In this document: one piece after another, positions 55,054 through 63,426 of the stretch
How positions within the stretch are numbered: the first letter of the stretch is position 1
Layout of the letters: each line of letters begins with the position of its first letter
Assembly (NCBI RefSeq): GCF_014642075.1
Contig: NZ_BMIK01000020.1
Coordinates: 1-64,000 of the forward strand
Direction of reading: 5' to 3'
Length of the DNA: 64,000 nt
Source of the DNA: Parapedobacter defluvii
Lineage (GTDB): Bacteria; Bacteroidota; Bacteroidia; Sphingobacteriales; Sphingobacteriaceae
Notes under the pieces: generated by a model
Told to the model about the DNA's origin: nothing
What the model saw: only the letters and a program-made list of their open reading frames with translations
Databases searched by the model: none
Program-made: the position numbers and the translations under genes

Positions 55054-55114
55054 TAACTCAAGAGAAAAATTGCTTTTTTTGCGATTCAAGTTTTTCAAAT
55101 TCGTTTTTTTGTAG

Positions 55115-55122
55115 TACGTTTG
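55115..55122 (+). promoter_or_regulatory. -7 box of tRNA-Ser
   Basis: TACGTTTG, a perfect TAnnTTTG, ends 12 bases before the tRNA. No TTG at exactly 20 bases, so the -33 element differs from those of the other tRNA genes here. Confidence 0.45.
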
Positions 55123-55134
55123 CAGGCGCAAAAC

Positions 55135-55221
55135 GGTGAGGTGCCTGAGAGGCCGAAAGGAACAGTTTGCTAAACTGTCGTACTGGAAACGGTACCGAGG
55201 GTTCGAATCCCTCCCTCACCG
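55135..55221 (+). tRNA. tRNA-Ser (anticodon GCU)
   Basis: An 87-base class II tRNA. Acceptor GGTGAGG pairs with CCTCACC, anticodon stem ACAGT/ACTGT encloses TTGCTAA giving GCU, the long variable arm reads CGTACTGGAAACGGTACCG, and the T-arm has GGGTTCGAATCCC. Discriminator G; CCA not encoded. Confidence 0.97.
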
Positions 55222-55235
55222 CCGCCCAAAATGAA

Positions 55236-55257
55236 GCCCGGCTATACCGGGTTTTTC
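55236..55257 (+). terminator. Intrinsic terminator after tRNA-Ser
   Basis: CCCGG (55237-55241) and CCGGG (55247-55251) with loop CTATA, followed by five T residues. The remaining 214 bases to the cupin gene hold no recognisable gene or mobile-element trace. Confidence 0.75.
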
Positions 55258-55471
55258 TGTTTAACAGACAAGCCAAGCAAGCTTGAGCGAAGTCCGTTAA
55301 GCAGGAAAACCGTGAGCAGAGCGAATGGCTTGCGATTGCGTTGAAGTCCCTCGTCAAAGATGGCTGTGACGCAAACCCAACCTGCCTTACGTTTGTTACA
55401 CTAATGGATGCGCGGCCGCCAACACATAGAGCCTGGAGCGTGAAAACACCCACATACCCAATAAAAACAAC

Positions 55472-55882
55472 ATGAATATGGAAGAGAAAATGAATGAATC
55501 GACCCCACAACGCCCGGAGGGCGAGCGGACTGTAAATGCGCCTCTGGTAACCATCGATCTGCCCCGGTTTATGGAGCAGATCAAAAAGGAACCCGCCTGG
55601 CTAAACGGCCCGCGGAATGCAATTACGGTATTTAAGTCGGAGCACCTGCGGCTTGTACTGATCGCGCTACACAGTGGCGCAGAACTACCAACGCATACGG
55701 CAGACGGTACGATCAGCGTACAGGTGTTGGAAGGCACCATCCGCTTCGGAACGGCCATGGAATCCGTGCAGCTTGGAAAGGGTCAAATGGTCACACTGCA
55801 CGAAAAGATTCCGCACAGTGTGTTAGCACTGGAGGAAAGCCTGTTCCTTCTGACGCTTACCCCCACCCCCAAAGCACAATAA
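55472..55882 (+). CDS. Cupin domain protein
   Basis: 136 residues (or 134 from the ATG at 55478). A single cupin barrel at about 50-130: VLIALHSGAELPTHTADGTI, VQVLEGTIRFGTAMESVQLG, GQMVTLHEKIPHSVLALEES. Only some of the usual metal-binding His/Glu positions remain (H in PTHTA and in IPHSV), so metal binding is uncertain. Such small cupins often act in stress or as sensors. It stands alone, convergent with the two-component genes. Confidence 0.85.
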   Translation: MNMEEKMNESTPQRPEGERTVNAPLVTIDLPRFMEQIKKEPAWLNGPRNAITVFKSEHLRLVLIALHSGAELPTHTADGTISVQVLEGTIRFGTAMESVQLGKGQMVTLHEKIPHSVLALEESLFLLTLTPTPKAQ

Positions 55883-55921
55883 AGCACGGGGCCATCAGCC
55901 AATAGCTTAATTGAATGGAAT

Positions 55922-56272
55922 CTATGCGCTCACATCCATTACTGTCTTTAGCAGAACATGGATGGAAAACGGCTTTTCCAAAACGACTGTTGCACCGATT
56001 GGTGCCGCAAGGGCTTTGATATCCGGATCGGCAGAAACGATAATGACGGGGATATTCCTCGTCTGCGGATCTGCTTTCAGGATACGACATAAATCCAGCC
56101 CGCTGATGCCTGGCAGCTGTTTGTCTAGCACGTACACATGGGGATATGTACGTTCACCCAGCAGTTTTTCCGCGCTTTCAAAAATGCGGACAGCAAATTC
56201 CGGACCCCTGAATACGAGCCCAGCAATGTCCTGCAGGCTTTCATCGTCTTCAACAAAAAAAACAGTCGTCAT
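55922..56272 (-). CDS. Stand-alone response regulator receiver protein
   Basis: 116 residues made of one receiver domain with no output domain. The acidic pair is in FFVEDDESL, the phospho-acceptor is D50 in YVLDKQLPG, S80 in IIVSADPD and K100 in LEKPF. Its ATG is three bases after the histidine kinase stop, so kinase and receiver are co-transcribed. It may pass phosphate on or act by protein contact. Confidence 0.93.
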   Translation of the reverse strand: MTTVFFVEDDESLQDIAGLVFRGPEFAVRIFESAEKLLGERTYPHVYVLDKQLPGISGLDLCRILKADPQTRNIPVIIVSADPDIKALAAPIGATVVLEKPFSIHVLLKTVMDVSA

Positions 56273-56275
56273 AAA

Positions 56276-58363
56276 TTATTGTCTTTCGGTATATACTGGT
56301 AATTCAAAATAAAAAGTGGATCCCTCATCCGGTATGCTTTCCACAGCCATCTGCCCCTGATGCCTGCTGATGATCTCCCGGCAGATATATAGACCGAGCC
56401 CGATTCCCGAAGTACCTCCGGCAGATGCATCATTAACCCGGTAGAAACGATCGAATATTTTTTCCTGTGCCTCTTTCGGTATGCCCACCCCGAAATCCCG
56501 AATACTGACCCGCACCCAGCCGCCCCGACTTTCAGCCCGGACAATCACGTCCCCTCCTTTCGGCGCGTATTTGATAGCGTTCGATATCAGATTATCCATC
56601 ACCTGCCCCATACGTTCCACATCGGCCATGACCGACGGGAGCTTCTCTCCAATAAACGTAATACGGTGCCTGGATGTAGTTAACTGCCCCTGCCGCACGT
56701 GTTCCTCCAGCAACCCGTTCAAGTCAATGGGTTCCAGTTGCAATGTCAATTGGTTGCCCGCTATCCGACTGGTATTCAGCAAGGAATAAATAAGTTTGAT
56801 CAATCGGTCTATCTGTGCATTCATCTTCGTCAAGAGCTGTGTGAAGGTAGGCGGCACCGATGATTGATCAATCATCGCCGCCAGAATCTGACCATACGCC
56901 TTGATACTAGTAATCGGCGTCTTCAACTCATGGCTGGCGATGCCAATAAATTCGTCCTTCTGCCGTTCCAACTCTTTTTGCCGGGTGATGTCTATGGAGA
57001 CAATGGCTGCAGCATCCACCTCACCTTTATTATTAAAAATGGGCGAAACATGATTATTCACCCATATTATGGCGCCCTCTTTCCGGACGAAGCGTTTTTC
57101 AATCTCATAAGCCCTACCTTCAGATACCAATCCATGGAAAGCGGCCGCATTGCGTTCATGATCTTCCGGATAAACAATGCGGTTAACATGCATTGCCAAC
57201 AACTCGGCACCCTCATAACCAAGCATGCGGCAGAACTGATCGTTGGTAAACAGCATATTTCCCTCAAGACCGATTTTCAGGATACCCGCGATACTCTGAT
57301 TGACGATAGCCCGATAATTTTCTTCCGACTCGCGCAGAGCTTCCGCAGCCCGGGCTTGTTCCACGGCTATCCAGGTACGCTCGGCTGTCTCCCGCGCCAG
57401 TTCAATTTCTTCCTTCCGCCATTTCCTCGGCTCGCAGCACGTTATACATAATATACCACACGGACTATCGTCCTTGATAATAGGAATATCTACAAAAGAT
57501 ATCGCCTGCGTCTGGAGACACAGCTGCCTCAACCCGTCGTCCAATAATTCCGTAGTATGCGCATCGAAAACGACAAACGGATGCCCTGCATTGATCACCG
57601 TTGATAGTATCGGAAAGTCACTAAGCGGATATACATTGGCTACCGAGGGCAAATCGGCTCGGAACGCGTCTCTGCGGATAATGGCATTTCCTTCTTCTAT
57701 TTCACAGTAGTAACAACGATCTGCCCCCAAATGCTTCATGGCAAGGTGGGTCACTACATCCTGTACCTGGATTGGGTCGGATAGAGACCGCAATGCGTCG
57801 TTTAAACGGAGCAGATAGGCTTGAAGTTCTTCCTGCCTCTTACGCTCAGTGATGTCTTTGAATAAAATCGCCACCTGCCTGTCCATTGGATCGCCGACAC
57901 GGAATGCATAGATGTCGTAGAACCTCCCCAAGGCATTAGCCCAATGCTCAAGACGCTGCGATTTGCCGGTCAATGCGATCCGCCCGAGCATTTCAAACCA
58001 GTATTGCTCGTGCTCAGGGGCAATCTCGCGCATCGTCCGTCCGAGCGGATTTTCAATACCGGTCTGTGCTTCAAAGACACCATTGACTTTCAGAAAGCGG
58101 TAATCGATCGATTGGTCAGCGTTGTCAAACAGAACTTCAACGGTACAAAAGCCTTCGTCTAGCGAATCAAATAACAGATTGTGCTGTGCTTCCGACTGGT
58201 ACAAGAGCCGCTGTTGCTGTCTGATCGTTTCTTCGGCCTGGCGCAAATCCAACAAACAGGATTCGAGGCTTACGGGCAGTCCGTCGGTCCCTTCATTCCG
58301 ATTGGCAGATTCATTTCCTGTTCCTTTGTTTCCCATAGACTGGCTAACACCTGTTGAACTCAT
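56276..58363 (-). CDS. Soluble PAS-GAF-PAS sensor histidine kinase
   Basis: A 695-residue kinase without membrane segments. Order: coiled coil (30-60), PAS (about 60-175, ending ILFKDITERKRQ), GAF (about 185-335, ADRCYYCEIEEGNAI, SPCGILCITCC), PAS with PAC (345-465, QSIAGILKIGLEGNMLFTN, VSIDITRQKELE), HisKA with H478 in GIASHELKTPITS, and HATPase (580-690, DNLISNAIKYAPKGGD, FGVGIPKEAQ, GIGLGLYICREI). It probably senses a small molecule, light or redox cue inside the cell. The partner receiver lies immediately downstream, and another receiver is divergent at 58573. Confidence 0.95.
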   Translation of the reverse strand: MSSTGVSQSMGNKGTGNESANRNEGTDGLPVSLESCLLDLRQAEETIRQQQRLLYQSEAQHNLLFDSLDEGFCTVEVLFDNADQSIDYRFLKVNGVFEAQTGIENPLGRTMREIAPEHEQYWFEMLGRIALTGKSQRLEHWANALGRFYDIYAFRVGDPMDRQVAILFKDITERKRQEELQAYLLRLNDALRSLSDPIQVQDVVTHLAMKHLGADRCYYCEIEEGNAIIRRDAFRADLPSVANVYPLSDFPILSTVINAGHPFVVFDAHTTELLDDGLRQLCLQTQAISFVDIPIIKDDSPCGILCITCCEPRKWRKEEIELARETAERTWIAVEQARAAEALRESEENYRAIVNQSIAGILKIGLEGNMLFTNDQFCRMLGYEGAELLAMHVNRIVYPEDHERNAAAFHGLVSEGRAYEIEKRFVRKEGAIIWVNNHVSPIFNNKGEVDAAAIVSIDITRQKELERQKDEFIGIASHELKTPITSIKAYGQILAAMIDQSSVPPTFTQLLTKMNAQIDRLIKLIYSLLNTSRIAGNQLTLQLEPIDLNGLLEEHVRQGQLTTSRHRITFIGEKLPSVMADVERMGQVMDNLISNAIKYAPKGGDVIVRAESRGGWVRVSIRDFGVGIPKEAQEKIFDRFYRVNDASAGGTSGIGLGLYICREIISRHQGQMAVESIPDEGSTFYFELPVYTERQ

Positions 58364-58572
58364 TTAACTTATAGACGGCAACAGTTTCCGGAGCAATAAG
58401 TTTAGAATTATATGTATCAACAAGATTGGTGAAACAATTGGCACCCTAACTTGTTAGCACCTTAAGAAACCCTTAATAAATATTATCGGGATTTACGCAT
58501 AAAACACGTTCATTGTTTTCGGTTGAGTTGAAAATCACATGTGCGGAACTGCTCCATACCCGTGCATAAGTG

Positions 58573-58932
58573 ATGAAAAAAAAGATTCTATACGTCGAAG
58601 ACGATGGAGACATGCTCGAAGTCGTCAGTGAATTCATGAAGTTTGAGGATTATGAAGTCGTTACTGACAACGGCAAATCTACCTGGGAAAAGTTGCAACA
58701 GCATGCCGTCGGACTGATTTTATTGGACGAGAACCTGAATTGGGGCTGGGGAAGCGATCTCTGCATGCTTTTGAAAGCTGATCAAAAAACGGCGCACATA
58801 CCGGTAGTATTGATTTCAGCGCTATCGAATATCGATGAAATCGCGACAGCATGCGGTGCGGATGGTTACATCCGTAAACCCTTCGACATCTATGACGTTA
58901 TCGACACTGTAAGCCAGTACTATCTCCATTAA
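58573..58932 (+). CDS. Stand-alone response regulator receiver protein, divergent
   Basis: 119 residues from the ATG at 58573 (a GTG at 58570 is possible). A single receiver domain: ILYVEDDGDMLEV, acceptor D52 in LILLDENLNWGWG, S82 in VLISALSN and K102 in IRKPFD. The extra WGWG after the acceptor loop is unusual. It is divergent from the kinase gene across about 200 bases of otherwise empty sequence, which must hold both promoters, and ends 13 bases before the convergent alcohol dehydrogenase gene. Confidence 0.93.
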   Translation: MKKKILYVEDDGDMLEVVSEFMKFEDYEVVTDNGKSTWEKLQQHAVGLILLDENLNWGWGSDLCMLLKADQKTAHIPVVLISALSNIDEIATACGADGYIRKPFDIYDVIDTVSQYYLH

Positions 58933-58945
58933 TTAACCTCCGTAT

Positions 58946-60004
58946 TTATTCGTTTTTAAGCGAAGCCATATCGATCACAAAGCGATACTTCACATCGCCT
59001 TTCAGCAAGCGCTCGTAAGCGGCGTTTATATCCTGCATGTTGATCAGTTCAATGTCGGATACGATGTTATGCTTTCCGCAGAAGTCCAGCATCTCCTGTG
59101 TTTCGGCGATGCTTCCTATTGTAGATCCTGCAAAATTCCGGCGCGCCGGGATGAGGCTGAACGCAGCGATGGGAAGCGGATGTTCCGGCGCACCCACAAG
59201 GGCTAATGTTCCATCCACTTTCAGCAGGCTCAGGTAGGCGTTGACGTCATGCTGAGCAGACACGCAATCCAACACGAAATGCAGGGTATTGGCATTGGCT
59301 CTCATCTGTTCCTCGTCGGTCGACAAGATAACTTCGTCAGCCCCCAACCGTTGGGCATCCCCTACCTTCGATGGTGAGGTAGTAATAACGACCACGTGGG
59401 CACCCATCGCTTTTGCCAATTTCACACCCATATGTCCCAATCCACCGATGCCTACGATGCCGACTTTCATTCCAGGACCAACGTTCCAATGCTTCAATGG
59501 CGACCACGTGGTTACACCCGCACACAGCAACGGAGCTGTTGCGGCCAAATCCAGGTTATCCGGCACACGTAACACAAAATCCTGGTCTACTACGATGCGT
59601 TCCGAATATCCACCGAATGTTTGCTTGTTCAGGTATTTTTCGTGACCATTATAGGTTTGTACATTGCCGTTTTCACAGTATTGTTCACTGCCTTTTTTGC
59701 ATTGTTCACACTCGCGGCAACTGTCAACCATGCAGCCCACGGCAGCTAAATCGCCCACCTTGAACTTGGTTACCCCCTTTCCAATTTTTGTAATGCGCCC
59801 TACAATTTCGTGGCCGGGCACATTCGGATAAATCGTGCCGTGCCATTCATTGCGGGCCGTATGCAGGTCGGAGTGGCAAACGCCACAATATAAAATATCA
59901 ATTTCGACATCGGTTGCCGTCACTTCGCGGCGTTCGATGCTTACTTGCTTCAAATCTGCTTCCGGTGCTTCTGTTCCGAAAGCCTTCACTGAAAATGTAT
60001 TCAT
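58946..60004 (-). CDS. Zinc-dependent NAD(P) alcohol dehydrogenase
   Basis: A 352-residue medium-chain dehydrogenase of the YahK/cinnamyl alcohol dehydrogenase type. Catalytic zinc ligands appear in LYCGVCHSDLHTARNEW and VPGHEIVGRI; the structural zinc is held by CRECEQCKKGSEQYC; the NAD(P) loop is GIVGIGGLGHMGVKLAKAMG. It reduces aldehydes or oxidises alcohols, probably with NADPH, as part of a detoxification group with the alpha/beta hydrolase upstream. ATG at 60004 (MNTFSVKAFGTEAPE) is chosen over the longer frame to 60049. Confidence 0.93.
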   Translation of the reverse strand: MNTFSVKAFGTEAPEADLKQVSIERREVTATDVEIDILYCGVCHSDLHTARNEWHGTIYPNVPGHEIVGRITKIGKGVTKFKVGDLAAVGCMVDSCRECEQCKKGSEQYCENGNVQTYNGHEKYLNKQTFGGYSERIVVDQDFVLRVPDNLDLAATAPLLCAGVTTWSPLKHWNVGPGMKVGIVGIGGLGHMGVKLAKAMGAHVVVITTSPSKVGDAQRLGADEVILSTDEEQMRANANTLHFVLDCVSAQHDVNAYLSLLKVDGTLALVGAPEHPLPIAAFSLIPARRNFAGSTIGSIAETQEMLDFCGKHNIVSDIELINMQDINAAYERLLKGDVKYRFVIDMASLKNE

Positions 60005-60153
60005 GCTCAAATCGTTTGATCCTGTTATAAAAATAGAATTTATGTTCAACTATACGTGTATTCGCAAAACTTTACCACATATCCAAGCCCATCCGAAGAA
60101 CCCGTAATGAATATCTTTGCCATTCTTTTAAACCCGCCTATTTTTTCTGTATA

Positions 60154-61206
60154 CTATTTCAGGTTATCGTTGAAAAATGTTTCTAACTTATCAAAAGGAA
60201 TGACATCGATTTTGTCGTACAGGTCCACGTGTACGGCACCGGGGATAATTACCAACTCTTTCGGCTCAGCAGCCGCTTGGTAGGCATCCTCACTGAAATA
60301 ACGGGAATGGGCATTTTCTCCCGCAATCAAAAGCATTGGTCTTGGCGAGATCTCGTCGATGTAAGTCAGGATCGGCATGTTCATAAAGGACAGCGGATTG
60401 GTGATCGTCCACGATCCGTTTGAGTTTATCGAGCGTGGGTGAAAGCCACGCTCCGTTTTGTAATAGTCAACGTAATCCTTTACAAATTGGGGTTCGTTGC
60501 CCTCGATTTTTTCGGGCAATCCTTTTGGGCCCAATTCCGGTGTACCGTTCTCCGCATCTTTCCAACGTTGCCCGCCCAATTGTTCCAATATTTGGATGCG
60601 CTGTTCGGGGGTTGTGGCATCGAAATATCCTTTTGCATTCACACGCGACATATCATACATACTGGTGGTGGCTACCGCTTTCACCCGCTTGTCCACTGCG
60701 GTAGCGTTCAGTGCGAAACCGGCCCAACCACAAATCCCGATGATGCCTATTCTGTTCCGGTCGACATGCTCGTGTATACCCAGAAAATCCACGGCCGCAC
60801 TGAAATCTTCCGTGTTGATATCAGGCGATGCCACGTGACGGGGTTCGCCGCTGCTCTCTCCTGTATAGGACGGATCAAAGGTCAACGCGGCGAAGCCACG
60901 CTCCGCCATTTGGTTGGCATACAATCCGGAAGACTGTTTCTTTACCGCTCCGAAAGGTCCACTGATGGCAAGAGCAGGCAAGACCCCGTCGCCGTGATTT
61001 TTCGGAAGGTACAGATCGCCTGTCAGCGTAATGCCGTAACGGTTTGTGAAGGTTACTTTTTCGCGGGTAACCTTTTCACTCAACTGAAACGTATAGTGTT
61101 CTGTGCTTGCTGTATGGTCCATTTTAGTTGAATTTTGGTTCGCTGAATTTTGTGCACCGGCCTGTCCCGAAAGCACAATGGATGCGATTGCTATAATCTT
61201 TTTCAT
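60154..61206 (-). CDS. Secreted alpha/beta hydrolase with cysteine nucleophile motif
   Basis: A 350-residue protein with a signal peptide (IIAIASIVLSGQAGAQNSA). The alpha/beta hydrolase core shows ITLTGDLYLPKN, ALAISGPFGAVKKQSSGLYA, ALTFDPSYTGESSGEP, and the nucleophile elbow IGIIGICGWAGFALNA, where a cysteine replaces the usual serine, as in dienelactone-hydrolase-like proteins. The acid is probably in EISPRPMLLIAGENAHSRYF and the histidine in VIIPGAVHVDLYD. The substrate is unknown; members of this type are often found with AraC regulators and reductases, as here. Confidence 0.9.
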   Translation of the reverse strand: MKKIIAIASIVLSGQAGAQNSANQNSTKMDHTASTEHYTFQLSEKVTREKVTFTNRYGITLTGDLYLPKNHGDGVLPALAISGPFGAVKKQSSGLYANQMAERGFAALTFDPSYTGESSGEPRHVASPDINTEDFSAAVDFLGIHEHVDRNRIGIIGICGWAGFALNATAVDKRVKAVATTSMYDMSRVNAKGYFDATTPEQRIQILEQLGGQRWKDAENGTPELGPKGLPEKIEGNEPQFVKDYVDYYKTERGFHPRSINSNGSWTITNPLSFMNMPILTYIDEISPRPMLLIAGENAHSRYFSEDAYQAAAEPKELVIIPGAVHVDLYDKIDVIPFDKLETFFNDNLK

Positions 61207-61264
61207 CTCGATTTTTTTATTTTAATTGTTCAAACGTAACGATGACATCTCCTGTACTCATCAT

Positions 61265-61742
61265 TTACTCCGCTACCAACTCAAACGTTACGGTAATTGA
61301 GCCATTGACCGTAAAGGCTTCTATGCCGCTCGTGATTTTGCCCAGTGAAATCAATCCTCTTGAGTAGCCGAAATCCTTATAGAACAAAGCGACATTTCCC
61401 CAGGGCGCATACCAGGTGATATCGCCAACGGATGGATCAAAACCCGCGGGCGCATGTTGGGTGGAAAGTTTCCGGGATGGATAAAATATCTTTTCAGTGT
61501 TTGAATAGTCGTCCATTTTTACGGTAAGCGGCAGTAAGGCCACGAAATCCCTGCTGGTAGGAATTGTCATATAAAACAGCCGTGGCTGTCTTATCTCCGA
61601 TGGTCAATTTCAGTTTCATATCTTTTTTATGTGTAATGGTGTCGTTCGGTATTCCTTCCTTGACCGTATCGTCTGATGGCGTACATGCGAAGCCCTGCAA
61701 AGAGGCAAAAACGAACACCAGGATGTGAATCAGCTTTTTCAT
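61265..61742 (-). pseudogene. Cyclophilin-like lipoprotein gene broken by a one-base frameshift
   Basis: The first frame, from the ATG at 61742, encodes a lipoprotein signal (LVFVFASLQGFACTPSDD) and the start of a cyclophilin-like fold (MKLKLTIGDKTATAVLYDN), then runs into an unrelated tail. The second frame continues the domain to 61265: PTSRDFVALLPLTVKMDDYS, IFYPSRKLSTQHAPAGFDP, GDITWYAPWGNVALFYKDFG and GKITSGIEAF. The joined reading LYDNPTSRDFVALLP is the expected family sequence and requires removal of one base in the AA at about 61562-61563. Either a recent inactivation or a sequencing error. Function of the family is not established. Confidence 0.85.
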
Positions 61743-61744
61743 AA

Positions 61745-62314
61745 TTATTGTTCAATATTTTTAATCATCTTAGCGGGGATGCCGCCCACGATTGTATTAG
61801 CGGGAATGTCTTTTGAAACCACCGCACCTGCGGCAACGACCGTATTTTCACCAATCGTCACACCCGGTAATATCATAGCACCGGCTCCGATCCATGCATT
61901 CTTTTTGATGTGGATAGGACCTACCCTAAGCGCGTGCCTGTCTTCGGGTGAAACGGGATGACCCTCCGACAATAAGCTGACCCGGGGAGCCAACATTACG
62001 TCATCTTCGATGGTAATGCCTCCCAAGTCCAGGAAAACACAGTCAAAGTTGATGAATACGTTTTTGCCAATTTTGGTATGTTTCCCATAATTGATATGCA
62101 AGGGCGTAAATACCGCGACGCTTTCGTCGATTTTGCTATCCGTAATTTGGCTCAACAGGTTTCTGATTTCTGCAGGGTCAGCAGCATTGTTCATCTGCAC
62201 AAGCAACTTTTTCGTGGCATACGAAGCTTCCCTCAATTTATACGCCTGCGGATCTACAGACGGAATGGTTTCTCCGTTTCTTAGTCGTTCAAAAATATCG
62301 GTAATATTGTTCAT
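61745..62314 (-). CDS. Sugar O-acetyltransferase (maltose/galactoside acetyltransferase-like)
   Basis: A 189-residue left-handed beta-helix acetyltransferase of the LacA/Maa/NodL type. The N-terminal Mac domain (RLRNGETIPSVDPQAYKLRE) precedes hexapeptide repeats: FTPLHINYGKHTKIGKNVFI, FVNFDC-like INFDCVFLDLGGITI, MLAPRVSLLSEGHPVSPEDR (catalytic H) and IGAGAMILPGVTIGENTVVA. It transfers acetyl from acetyl-CoA to sugars, probably for detoxification. It starts two bases before the cyclophilin-like gene's region on the same strand and is divergent from the AraC gene. Confidence 0.93.
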   Translation of the reverse strand: MNNITDIFERLRNGETIPSVDPQAYKLREASYATKKLLVQMNNAADPAEIRNLLSQITDSKIDESVAVFTPLHINYGKHTKIGKNVFINFDCVFLDLGGITIEDDVMLAPRVSLLSEGHPVSPEDRHALRVGPIHIKKNAWIGAGAMILPGVTIGENTVVAAGAVVSKDIPANTIVGGIPAKMIKNIEQ

Positions 62315-62487
62315 TCTTGTTTAGTTGGCAAGCCAATTAATGATTTTAAAAACGAGGTATTCCCTACCCCAATTCATACGCCACAAATTTCGTAAGTATC
62401 TCTGTATGAATATTTATACAGAATACAGATTTATTTACCACTTTTACTGATTTTGCGGTCGTCTTTTCATGCAAGGATTAGGTTTGC

Positions 62488-62495
62488 TAAATTTG
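62488..62495 (+). promoter_or_regulatory. -7 box of the AraC-type gene
   Basis: TAAATTTG matches TAnnTTTG and ends 19 bases before the ATG at 62515. No matching TTG at 20 bases. The 200-base divergent region also serves the acetyltransferase gene and holds nothing else recognised. Confidence 0.4.
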
Positions 62496-62514
62496 CATTG
62501 TAAAAGCTGATGTC

Positions 62515-63411
62515 ATGGAACAATTTGACCGAATAGATACCGTAAAGAATTATAATGATTATGCAGGAGTTGATACGCTGCACCCGTTGGTCAGTGTGGT
62601 CAATTTCAGCACACTTCCTTTTGTGCGCAATTTCAGGCGGTACATGGGAATTTACGCCGTATTCCTGAAAGACACCAAATGCGGAGATATAACCTACGGA
62701 AACCAGCCTTATGATTATGAGGACGGGACACTGGTTTTTGTATCTCCCGGTCAAGTGTACGGAATTGACAACCACAGTGTAAACGAAAATCCCTCGGGAT
62801 ACGGCCTGCTGTTCCATTCCGATTTGATTGCCGGAACGCAACTGGCAAAAACCATTAAGGATTATTCATTCTTCTCATATGAGGTAAACGAAGCTTTGCA
62901 CCTGTCTAAAAAGGAACGGAAAACCATTGTGGAATGCCTCGTGAAGATTTCTTCCGAAATCGAGCAGAACATTGACAAACACAGCAAAACACTGATTGTA
63001 TCCAATATCGAGCTGCTGCTCAATTACTGCATGCGGTTTTACGACCGCCAGTTTATCACACGCACCCATGTCAACAAAGATGTGTTGACGAAGTTTGAAA
63101 ACCTACTGAACGATTACTTCAAATCTGATAAGGCACAGCGAATGGGCTTGCCCAGCGTAACCTGGTGTGCAACGCAATTGCACCTTTCACCCAATTACTT
63201 CGGCGACCTGATCAAAAAGGAAACCGGCAATACGGCGTTGGATTATATCCAGTCCAAACTAATCGAGGAAGCAAAAATAGGGCTGTTCGACTCGGCCAAA
63301 TCCATCAATGAAATTGCCAACCAGTTAGGGTTCAAATACCAACAGCATTTCACCCGTCTATTCAAGCAGCGGATGGGGATGACGCCCAATGAATATCGAA
63401 GTTTGAATTAA
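62515..63411 (+). CDS. AraC family transcriptional regulator
   Basis: A 298-residue regulator. The N-terminal half is a cupin-like sensor (GTLVFVSPGQVYGIDN) and the C-terminal 100 residues carry two helix-turn-helix motifs: VTWCATQLHLSPNYFGDLIK and SINEIANQLGFKYQQHFTRL, ending FKQRMGMTPNEYRSLN. It is divergent from the acetyltransferase, cyclophilin-like, alpha/beta hydrolase and alcohol dehydrogenase genes, and most likely controls that group. Confidence 0.95.
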   Translation: MEQFDRIDTVKNYNDYAGVDTLHPLVSVVNFSTLPFVRNFRRYMGIYAVFLKDTKCGDITYGNQPYDYEDGTLVFVSPGQVYGIDNHSVNENPSGYGLLFHSDLIAGTQLAKTIKDYSFFSYEVNEALHLSKKERKTIVECLVKISSEIEQNIDKHSKTLIVSNIELLLNYCMRFYDRQFITRTHVNKDVLTKFENLLNDYFKSDKAQRMGLPSVTWCATQLHLSPNYFGDLIKKETGNTALDYIQSKLIEEAKIGLFDSAKSINEIANQLGFKYQQHFTRLFKQRMGMTPNEYRSLN

Positions 63412-63426
63412 AATACGGGGTGTCAT

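Noticed and set aside
55222-55471. Attachment-site remnant next to tRNA-Ser
   Set aside because: No repeat of the tRNA 3' end, no integrase or phage gene nearby; only a terminator was found.
55058-55510. 150-residue minus-strand frame over tRNA-Ser
   Set aside because: Consists of antisense tRNA-Ser sequence and flanks; includes the familiar REGFEPSVPFPVRQFS false peptide.
60439-61131. 230-residue plus-strand frame
   Set aside because: Antisense to the alpha/beta hydrolase gene, which has clear motifs and a signal peptide.
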